Assembly: GCA_049724395.1 (NCBI GenBank)
Contig: JAUGWO010000329.1
Coordinates: forward strand, 1 to 23,474
Direction: 5' to 3'
Length of the DNA stretch: 23,474 bases
DNA from: Spongospora subterranea f. sp. subterranea
Taxonomy: Eukaryota > Endomyxa: Phytomyxea > Phytomyxea > Plasmodiophorida
Numbering within the stretch: position 1 is the stretch's first letter; each line of letters opens with the position of its first letter. Position numbers and translations under genes: made by a program. The notes beneath the pieces are model-generated. The model was not told where the DNA came from. It ran no database searches and was given only the letters and a program-made list of their open reading frames with translations. Positions 16,160-23,474 of the stretch are shown here, one piece after another.

Positions 16160-17240
16160 TAATTGCACTATGAACCATATTGTCACTTCACATACCAATC
16201 GTATAACCCCCAGACCTCTGAAAAGGATCTCCTACTTGAGAACGTCTCCAAGTTGATCTTCCTCGTGCGATTCCTCAAATTCTGCTACACTTTCTCCTCG
16301 ATTTGCAGTAACAGCGAACTGCAGGTTCTCCCTTGGTCGGAATCGACGTGCCTTACTCGATTTTGAACTTTGACGATCTCGTAACTGCAGATTCGGCCTC
16401 GCCATGAGGAATTCTCAACCGGGGCGGTTCGATAGAGAATAGCGTTCGGCCACACGGTTCGAAGGAAATGGTCATCTGGCTGTGCAGGCTGAATGCAGCT
16501 AGTACACCCATCCTGCTGACAAAACAATCGGAGCGATGTCAACCCTTCCGATTTCCCAGCCCTCGACATAATAATCTGTGCAATTCCCTTGAATATCGCA
16601 TATGGCAAAATCGATAATATCGCAACTGTCGTTGTCATTGCAGGATATACCAGCACTATTATTGAAGGAGGACTCAAGTATGGCAAAGGGATCATCCCAA
16701 CAAGAATGTCCATAGGTTCTGCATCATTGCACTTTCAATGATCGACACTTCAAATGGACATGGGGGAGAGCCGGTTAGTCCCGACCAAGTGTTTGACCCT
16801 CATCGCTGATACACCTCACCGAGATGAAATGGTCGACTGACAGCCGTTGTCAACCAGCAATGCGGTGCTGGGAAACCGGTTTGGATGGCTGTAGGCTGAT
16901 GACGCTTGAAGTGATTTCAACCGTCATGCGCCATTGATTGCGATATCTGGGAGCGACAATCGGTCTGATATGGAGGGTGCTGAGGCGATTGACACATGCA
17001 CGCCCTGAATTACTGAAGTTATGGTCTCGATGTGATTCATCCAGGTTTCAACCAGAAAAGGAGATGACAAACGTTGTGAAAAATCGATTGCTCTTCTCAA
17101 TAACCCGTCCCATGATATTTGTATCCGTCCAAGGTCAAATGATAGAATATGTCACAACAAGATTTCCAGAAAAAGGGGGAGGGGGGGTTTCAAAGAGCGT
17201 CGGGACCTGATCATCGCTTAACTGATCAACCCGATCCTAA
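16160..17240 (-). pseudogene. Unresolved coding tract: cysteine-rich ectodomain-like
   Basis: The minus strand is coding-like over about 1 kb. From 17236 a frame with only two stops in about 180 codons runs to about 16820 (FETPPPPFSGNLV, later RACVNRLSTLHIRPIVAPRY). From about 16729 to 16500 another frame gives a Cys-rich segment: GHSCWDDPFAILESSFN, CNDNDSC, CDIQGNC, YYVEGWEIGRVDIAP. A GTGAGG donor near 16814 and an acceptor at 16729 join the two parts in matching phase. A frame at about 16392-16230 is polar and acidic at its end, like a cytoplasmic tail. A 142-codon hydrophobic ORF (16713-16285) overlaps in another frame. I do not recognise a family; it is either a multi-exon surface protein or its remains. 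Confidence 0.35.
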
Positions 17241-17379
17241 TACCCTTCAACAATAAAGGTGTATCTAAAAACACCAACCGATAAGATACAGAACTGGCTC
17301 TCTAAAACACGATCCCTATGTAGATATGAACAAGATCTCATCAGAATTACTGGAGCAGTTGGTTGACATCGTTATGAAC

Positions 17380-17472
17380 TGACCTGGCGAGAAACGGAAT
17401 GCAAAGCATAAGAATTGGTAGCGCCAGCTGGTATGGGTATGTTACGCCATGTGATTCAAATGTAGTCCTCAT
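17380..17472 (-). other. Possible signal-peptide exon of the minus-strand tract
   Basis: ATG 17472 on the minus strand opens a 31-residue segment whose end, YQLALPILMLCIPFLARS, resembles a secretion signal. A GT follows in phase 0, and an acceptor TATTAG lies at about 17237, where the next coding-like stretch begins. It would be a fitting first exon for the tract at 16160-17240, but the link is an inference. Confidence 0.25.
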
Positions 17473-17889
17473 TGCCAAGATGTCCGATTTTGTTTAAGCG
17501 ATGTGAAAAGCAAGCAAGTCATCAGAGATTATCTCTGATCTCTTGTTCAGGATTAGAACTTGATGTTATAGAGGGTCTGCTGGAAAATAAAACCCATTTG
17601 CAAAGATTTCGGGGGGACACATCGGAACTACTGAAACAATCTTAGATTTGTGAACCTTAATGATGAGCGTTTGTATAAATCCAAAAAATCAAAGTCAAAA
17701 TACCAACATTCCTGCCATCATGTTTTGATCATCGCACTTGTAGTTCAGTTTATACAAAATTGCAAAACCTGCCATAACCGAGCAGCTCGCTGGCTGATCT
17801 TCAACCTTCGGCCTCAACAACATAACCAAACGAATTGAACCAGACAAAAGTAAAATTTCTGCAAGAATATGTTTTGGTGCAGGCCATCC
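17473..17889. other. No supported gene
   Basis: AT-rich intergenic sequence. It contains a 7-base palindrome TCAGAGA-TTA-TCTCTGA at about 17522 and nothing else that I can name. Confidence 0.4.
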
Positions 17890-17893
17890 AAAA
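17890..17893 (-). terminator. Pol III terminator of tRNA-Asp
   Basis: A TTTT on the minus strand begins six bases after the 3' end of the tRNA, the usual RNA polymerase III stop. Confidence 0.7.
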
Positions 17894-17898
17894 GTGAA

Positions 17899-17970
17899 CT
17901 CCGAAACGGGGAATTGAACCCCGGTCTCACCCGTGACAGGGGCGAATACTGGCCACTATACTATTTCGGA
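17899..17970 (-). tRNA. tRNA-Asp (GTC)
   Basis: The minus strand folds into a full cloverleaf of 72 bases. The acceptor stem TCCGAAA pairs with TTTCGGA, the D arm has TAGTATAGTGG (A box), and the anticodon stem CGCCC/GGGTG surrounds the loop CTGTCAC, giving anticodon GTC. The T arm CGGGGTTCAATTCCCCG carries a perfect B box. The discriminator base is G, as in eukaryotic tRNA-Asp. There is no intron and CCA is not encoded. All stems pair, with one G-U, so it looks functional. Confidence 0.95.
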
Positions 17971-18160
17971 TATTTGATATTTTTACCGACCGGTAGCGTA
18001 TAGATTAGGACGAAAGACAAAGAAGCGTTTATTTAGAAGTTATGGAAGATCGTACGAGTAGCAATCAACAGCTCGCTAGGATCGTCTCTATCTGACATAT
18101 TTCAGGAAGACGGATTGAGAACAATAGCTTAATAATCCAAGGTTGTGTAAGAAGATTTTG
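17971..18160. other. Short intergenic stretch
   Basis: The 5' flank of the tRNA gene and the 3' flank of the hAT relic; no feature seen. Confidence 0.4.
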
Positions 18161-19130
18161 CTTAGAACCAAAAAATATACTGAAATTTGTAGATTGATTT
18201 AATTCCGAATGATCGAATAATAGTAAAACCATCCTGCCCACTATCATCTTCATCGGCCTGTTGCAATTGATCTGACAGCTGCGACGCATTGGTCTTGATA
18301 TAGACCAGCTTCCTGAGGTTATCTTCTGTCAGACTGCTGCGAAGTTTGGTGTGGATGAAGCCAAACGCTGAGAACTTAAGTTCCGAAGCAGCAGTTGAGC
18401 ACGCCATTGAGAACCACCTGCTCTAAGTCCAACCCATCGTTTTCCATCGGAGACAAACTATTGTTAAACGGTCTTGGTGCCCTGTTTCAGCATTCAAAGT
18501 CTGAAAGAATCAGTTCCTTTTTGGAGCATGGCGCTGACGCGAAACTGACTTACTCTCCGAAGATCTGCTCTTGTTGCAAAATTGAGTCGTTTTTCCCATC
18601 GACACGATCCATACCGTCAACTACATATCGAAGGTCCAGAATGTTGCCGAAGCCATGGGCCTCTCCATACATGAACTTGAGACTTTCGGCCGACAGTTTC
18701 ACAAGATAATCCTTCTGGTCGAACGAAACTACCTAGGATGTTTTGACACATTGTTGGCAAAGAGATGAACGCCTGATGTGCATTAGGCGCTTCTCTATCA
18801 ACACTTTGAATGAAATGTATAATATCCTTGTGCTGGACTCAGATCGGATAAACACTAACGAGCTATTATTTTCGACACGATAGACCTGTCAAATTCTGAT
18901 ATTGGACGCCAGTCGTAAAGGCTCAGCCAAACGGCGACACACCAGGGATAATGCCTCAACACGTTCAAATCTGTTTCCGCTTTTGGTGACAATGTATTCG
19001 GTAATCAGAATCCACTTGACAGAACGTCAATTGTTGAATTGTAGAGCGAAATCGTAGCAAGGAAGTGTTATCATCTAGACCCACATGGATTCTGTCCGAT
19101 GCCGGGATAGGAAGATTGAAGGGCGTTCTT
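18160..19130 (-). mobile_element. hAT transposase relic
   Basis: On the minus strand the ORF ending at 18162 contains FSAFGFIHTKLRSSLTEDNL then RKLVYIKTN, the C-terminal dimerisation block of hAT transposases. Before it lie GNILDLRYVVDGM (about 18635-18600) and, further upstream, ALSLVCRRLAEPLRLASN (about 18960-18910), matching the region between the catalytic blocks. The frame is interrupted several times and the N-terminal BED finger and first catalytic aspartate are not clear. No terminal inverted repeats or 8-bp target duplication were found by eye. It is a dead class II transposon copy. Confidence 0.65.
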
Positions 19131-19433
19131 TTTTCGAAACAAGGTTTTTGTTTCGAGATAACTACCCGCCATTATTCGCTCTGATGAACAGATTGAACCA
19201 AACATGGGCAGGTGTAATGTCCCCCCTTTCCTGAACGTTCTTCAGCATGTAGTAGAACAACGCACCTATACAATGCAGATCTAAATCACAGTAAAAGTTG
19301 ATAGGTGGGAGGAAGGATCGGGTATCTTAACCCTGGTGTATAAGACAAGAAACCGTTCGTCTCATCTTCAACTCTGAACTCATCCTTACCCTGTTGGCGA
19401 ACCGCGCTACTGTTGCGCCATCTTATTATTCCA
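19131..19433. other. Upstream region of the cysteine-rich secreted gene
   Basis: It separates the hAT relic from ATG 19434 and should hold the promoter of that gene. No clear element is visible. A minus-strand open stretch (about 19270-19160) could be the degraded start of the hAT transposase. Confidence 0.35.
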
Positions 19434-21707
19434 ATGCGCGTCCTCAACGTGTTGGGACTACTGCTTTTGGCAACCAGATCGACTCGATCTGGGACAACAG
19501 AACATGGTCATGGTTGGGGCGAACCGCTTGGCTCCGGTCAGGCCAATGCCTCTTCAAGAATCGAATCCTCGACGTTCTCTGTACGGAATGGCAAAATGTC
19601 GCTCCAAAAAATTGCCAAATTCTGAGACAATTGGTCCTTGCAGGACACCATGTCGTGGGCGCAGGTGTTGGCAATGCTCCATGACGAGACCCAACGTTTA
19701 CACTATCCAGTATTTGAATATTCGACATTGGAGTCAAATTTGCGGCCAGGCAATTCCTTGTTGGCATTTGTTTTTTCCGATATCAATCGTGTCGGCGAGT
19801 TTGGTGAAATTTCTTCAATGAATGTAGTCTTTAGGTTCATCTGCATATAAAAATTCGGCTTGTTCACTGGGTTTTTAGGAATGGGACTCGAGCCCGGGTT
19901 CGAAACTTGACGCGTCCCATATCAGTATCGATTCTCAACAGTTGAGCCAAGAGAGCGAGAACCTCGATTGCCTTATCGATTCAAATCAAAGGATTTTTGA
20001 TTCGGAAGTTTTGCCGGCAAAAGACTTTGTCGACAATCTCGTGCCCGCTAACAGAAACGCCCACCAGTGTGGTGACAGTTCTTTCAAAAACTTAGCCGTT
20101 CAGTCCATGTCCAAATTTTGTTTGGGATTGCTAAGTTCGTCTTAGGATTGTAACCCGAGCACGTGTTCAACCCGTGATGCATCCCATATCAGTATTGATG
20201 GTCAACAGTCAATTGAAAGCGTACAGGGCAAAACTTTCGATTGCCGCATCGAAAATACGATTATTTTGAAAAACCAGCCTGTTGACGTTCGTGAGAATTT
20301 CGTGCCAGTAATAGATTGCAGAGAATCGTGATTACCAATATCTAATTATGGCGTTATAGGATGGATATCCGGAGCACACTCACAAAACGGTTCGCTTTCG
20401 TAGTTCCAAGTTATTGTCGGAATTGAGAGTGATCTGTCCGCTCTTAAACTGGAACCTGGATGAGGTCAAAGACTATGATAGCCTCTGTGTGTTTCTGGTC
20501 AGGACTCTGGTTCCCCGCTCTGTCTGGGATTTGATGATCACAAACGTCATCGTCTGCTTAGGGAAAAGAAACGAATCCAGAACAGGTCCAGTTTCACGAC
20601 AATGTCGCTATAACGCAACAGATCATGAAACTACTGTCTCGCGGAAATTCTGGGCGGTATAAGGTTGAAGTCGGACAACGCAACATCGATGTTCCTGATC
20701 CTAGTCAAATTGCCAAGGCAACCAGCACCCTGCAAAAACTGATCCTAATTTCGAATTTTGTTTTGAAACTGGTCTCTTGCAGAAAATCGGGGTGCAGTAT
20801 TAGTCGTATGGTGATTTCTTGTTTCAAGTACATCTGTCTCCCCGTCCTTCAATGTCTTGTGAAATGTTGTGGCAAAGACATCGACATGTTCCAGACACGT
20901 TGGGGAGCGCGTGTGAATCACTGTAATTTTGGAGCGAAATGCTGCCCCGGTCGTCGATTGAACCATAACACCTGCGGTTTCCTGATGACGAAAATCGTCA
21001 TAAACCCTGAAAACAGGTTTTCATTTGCCATTTTTTAGAGTTTTTCAAAAAATCTGATGAACATTTGTGCTTTCAGAGAGCAAGACAACGACTTATTGGA
21101 TCTCTCAGCTCTTATTGATGCTGTTTCAGCGTCAAAAACCTCAGAAGTCAAACTCAAACTGTGCTGTGAATTCAACGAGAAATACCGATCAAGTGGCGTG
21201 GTGACTCGAGATCTTCACCGACAATTTTATATGCGGTCTCCGAACCCCATCTGGGGGTGCTTTGTTCATCACTGTGGTCAAAATATCGATGAGTGGATTC
21301 GAAAATGGGGCACTCGATTCGCGCATGGGGAATTCGGCAATCGGAAATGTCAGGGCCTGCAGTTCCATCTTTGCGGATCGGTCGAGCCACCATTTGATAT
21401 TCCAGCAAGACGTCATCTTCGCGGTAAATCAACCCGAGACCTCCTCTCAGCGGTTTCCGGAATTCTGGAAGAGTATGATCAGTTCGAGAGAGGAGCAACG
21501 AGACCGCCTCATCAGGCTTTAAGAACTTTGATCATCAAATTCCTTCGTCCACTCAACAATTGTTTGCATCGTCATTGCGCTGGAAGTGTTGAGGAATTTG
21601 TTCGTAGATGGGGAGATTCAGTATTCTACAGCAAGTTCCGCCACGATTGCTGTCCTGGGAAAGGCGGAAAAAAATTTGATATCTGTCAATGGTCATCCCA
21701 AGGTTAG
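19434..21707 (+). CDS. Secreted multi-exon protein with three novel Cys/Trp-rich modules
   Basis: Proposed exons: 19434-19580, 19644-19823, 19879-20097, 20146-20307, 20360-20464, 20562-21016, 21077-21707; together 632 codons plus TAG. Introns are 63, 55, 48, 52, 97 and 60 nt; the first five are phase 0 and the last phase 2. Residues 1-19 (MRVLNVLGLLLLATRSTRS) are a signal peptide, then a Gly/Ser-rich linker. Exons 3 and 4 are duplicates sharing DASHISID. Exons 6-7 hold three modules with consensus C-x3-[HC]-C-[GA]-x2-[IV]-[DE]-x-[FW]-x2-[RK]-W-G and, further on, F-x3-[CK]-C-x-G and a final Cys. No membrane span follows, so it is probably exported. I know no family with this pattern; adhesion, effector or wall roles are guesses. 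Exon 3's end is the least certain boundary. Confidence 0.6.
19879..20209 (+). repeat. Tandem exon duplication (exons 3 and 4)
   Basis: The starts of exons 3 and 4 (19879-19942 and 20146-20209) align without gaps at a constant offset of 267 bases, and the match includes the splice acceptor TTAG|GA. Both encode DASHISID followed by SQQ or GQQ. Similarity fades downstream, so the duplication is not very recent. Confidence 0.75.
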
Positions 21708-21759
21708 ATAAGTGTAGACCCTCCAATGACTCAACAAACAAGGTAGATCAAGTCAAACA

Positions 21760-21765
21760 AATAAA
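21760..21765 (+). terminator. Polyadenylation signal AATAAA
   Basis: It lies 53 bases after the stop of the 19434-21707 gene, at a normal distance. Confidence 0.55.
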
Positions 21766-22139
21766 CCTGATATAGTTTCACAAAAAAGTTTATAAATTTA
21801 TTCTCTTGTATTCATATCATTATTTTTCGTAGAATTTCCTCATTTTTCCGTACAATCCCGTTGGATTCTGGCCAACATTGGCCGAGATATATATATGTGT
21901 ATTCAACACCTCCCTCCGCTATTGACTACCTATTGTAGGTAGGCAACTCACGCTCGATTGATATCGATTGAGTTTGTTGCTGATCCTAATGTATTTGGAG
22001 TCGATTACCATCAGATATAGTGGCAGTAGAAGGCCACCAGCGACACCACCAGCAGAAGTACACAACATCGGATAACTAGAGAGAATGAATCAATCAAACG
22101 TTTAGACCAACACCATCATGTGCCACTGACTTTAACAAC
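21766..22139. other. AT-rich intergenic stretch
   Basis: No gene is visible. It includes the hairpin at 21926-21942 and a short TA run near 21890. Part of it may be the 5' region of the LINE that follows. Confidence 0.4.
21926..21942. repeat. Perfect 7-bp hairpin CTACCTA-TTG-TAGGTAG
   Basis: Two exact complementary arms around a three-base loop, lying between the cysteine-rich gene and the LINE. It is short, so it may be chance. Confidence 0.4.
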
Positions 22140-23474
22140 TATTCACAATGGTATTACAGAATTGATCCACCACAAAACTATTCGTCGCAACGCGTTATTG
22201 TTATCCTGTTGAAGCCCCCAAATGAAGACATTTTTGTCCTCAATCAATTGCGAATTTCTTGGACAAAATGGCAACAATCAATGGTAAAACAGCACCGAGC
22301 CGACCGTATTGAGAAAAGGAAACGAAAATTACAGAAACTCGACACACACTTCATGAACATGTTTAAAAAACACAAGCACAAACACTTACTTAGGCTGGCA
22401 AAAGAAACTAGTAAGGGCAACACGGGAACAGCAACGTGGAAGATGCTGAAAACCCTGTATGTCCCGTAAACAAAAAAAAGCATCGTACATTCGCAACTCG
22501 TACTAACAATGCAGTCGAAGAAGCAAATCTAATCGCCGAAAATTTCAGCGCCATTTATAACTCACTCGATCTTGAGCTATCCAAGGAGGAGCGAACAAAA
22601 TATAATGAATTGGTCATAGACCTAAAACGGCGAAAGGGCTTCTGGCCATCCACCACCTATCACAAAAGACAGAGCAGCGACAAAGGCAAAAAGTAGAGCA
22701 GCTCCTGAAAAGATGGATCTTCTCAAAACTCCTAGAACAAATATGAGCAAATGACAAATTAGCAAGACAGCATCAGACAAGCGATTAACAATGACATCAT
22801 TGTAAAAGGGTCATTCCCAGATACCTTGAAGATGGCAAATAATCCAGTTATTGAAATCAAACCCTGGTGATTACCGCCCGATATCCCTATTGACTTCTTT
22901 GGTACAATTAGTTGAGAGTATCATTCAACATCGACTACGCCAGCAATCACAAAAGCGCATTCCGAGGAATCAGTCGGGTCAGCAACCAACCCCACAGCAC
23001 CTCACATGCGCTGCTTAGACATCTTCACAATTACGCCATTGCTGCCGCATCCAAAAATCTATTTGCTGTGGTCCTATACGACTACATGAAAGCTTTTGAC
23101 AGAGTCCAACGACCACTCTTGATGAAAAAGTTGAATCGAATGGGAATAGAGCCATCATTAACACTGTTAATTGATAACTGGTTAACGAACCGAATGTACG
23201 AGGTGCATTTTCGAAATGTGCAGTCACCACAATAAGAGCAGAATAATGGAATTCCTCCACAAGGGTCCAGTATTAGTGTACTACTGTACTGTGGATATTG
23301 TATATCTATGATGCACCTTTGAATATGAACAATACCAACGTATATGTTGACGACACTACACATTGGGGACACGCAGACTCAGACAAAATAGTGGTCGATG
23401 CAAATCACAAAATACATACTGCGACAGCAATGAAATACCTTGGGGCTAATCTCTTGGCAAATCCAGCCTCCAAC
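22140..23474 (+). mobile_element. LINE (non-LTR) ORF2 fragment with reverse transcriptase, runs off right edge
   Basis: A basic linker typical of the region between endonuclease and reverse transcriptase (RADRIEKRKRKLQKLDTHFM, then TATWKMLKTL) starts near 22230. ANLIAENFSAIY follows near 22530. Reverse transcriptase motifs come next: DYRPISLLTSLVQL (about 22870), LYDYMKAFDRVQRPLLMKKL (23077-23136), PPQGSSISVLLY (about 23262), and the catalytic YVDD near 23343-23354. A piece reading MKYLGANL follows too soon after YVDD, so the 3' part is shortened inside. Several frame changes and stops interrupt the coding region. The family looks like a fungal or Jockey/Tad-type LINE; which one cannot be fixed here. 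Confidence 0.8.

Noticed and set aside
16285-16713. 142-codon minus-strand ORF with apparent membrane helices
   Set aside because: Another frame of the same strand gives a cysteine-spaced segment with matching splice phase; the hydrophobic reading is more likely a shadow, though not excluded.
17160-17190. G-rich run that might form a G-quadruplex
   Set aside because: Only two G tracts are adjacent; four spaced tracts are not present.
22436-22483. Short minus-strand ORF overlapping the LINE
   Set aside because: It is a shadow of the basic, Lys-rich LINE linker on the other strand.
1-23474. CRISPR array, bacterial operon or prophage features
   Set aside because: No regular direct-repeat array or Shine-Dalgarno-led gene clusters were seen; introns, the tRNA form and the transposon types indicate a eukaryote.

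Overview
The window looks like nuclear DNA from an early-diverging fungus or a close opisthokont relative; a chytrid-like zoosporic fungus is the best guess. Reasons: short introns (about 48-70 nt, with one of 97 and one of 279) with CTRAY-type branch points, genes for seven-transmembrane proteins and secreted cysteine-rich proteins, a eukaryotic tRNA-Asp(GTC) on its own with a Pol III stop, and a mixed load of Ty3/gypsy, Ty1/copia, hAT and LINE remains. The organism is an inference; no marker gene fixes it.

Layout. 1-1200: decayed Ty3/gypsy integrase pieces in opposite orientations. 1210-2110: unidentified coding-like tract. 2238-3110 (minus): intact 290-residue 7TM protein. 3745-7200: rearranged Ty3/gypsy (chromovirus/Tf1-like) element with LTR-like end, a self-priming-type primer site, gag, a second inverted gag, RNase H and integrase. 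7467-9006: spliced gene for a signal peptide, a PA-like domain and 7TM. 8953-9212 (minus): antisense membrane-protein-like piece. 9414-10250: membrane segment plus long Ser/Thr-rich tail. 10805-11256 (minus): LINE piece. About 11720-12060 (minus): another Ty3/gypsy RNase H piece. 12129-12266: three spaced short repeats. 12291-14292: JmjC/Cupin_4 oxygenase-like gene with one intron and one frame change. 14520-15990 (minus): Ty1/copia fossil. 16160-17472 (minus): unresolved cysteine-rich ectodomain-like coding tract. 17899-17970 (minus): tRNA-Asp. 18160-19130 (minus): hAT transposase relic. 19434-21707: seven-exon gene for a secreted cysteine-rich repeat protein. 22140 to the right edge: LINE with reverse transcriptase.

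The most interesting locus is 19434-21707. Its exon model closes to exactly 632 codons plus stop. It has a signal peptide, a duplicated exon, and three copies of a cysteine/tryptophan-rich module that I do not recognise. The receptor-like genes (2238-3110, 7467-9006, 9414-10250 and the antisense piece) form a loose cluster that may share ancestry. No pathway links the host genes; most of the remaining sequence is transposon debris.
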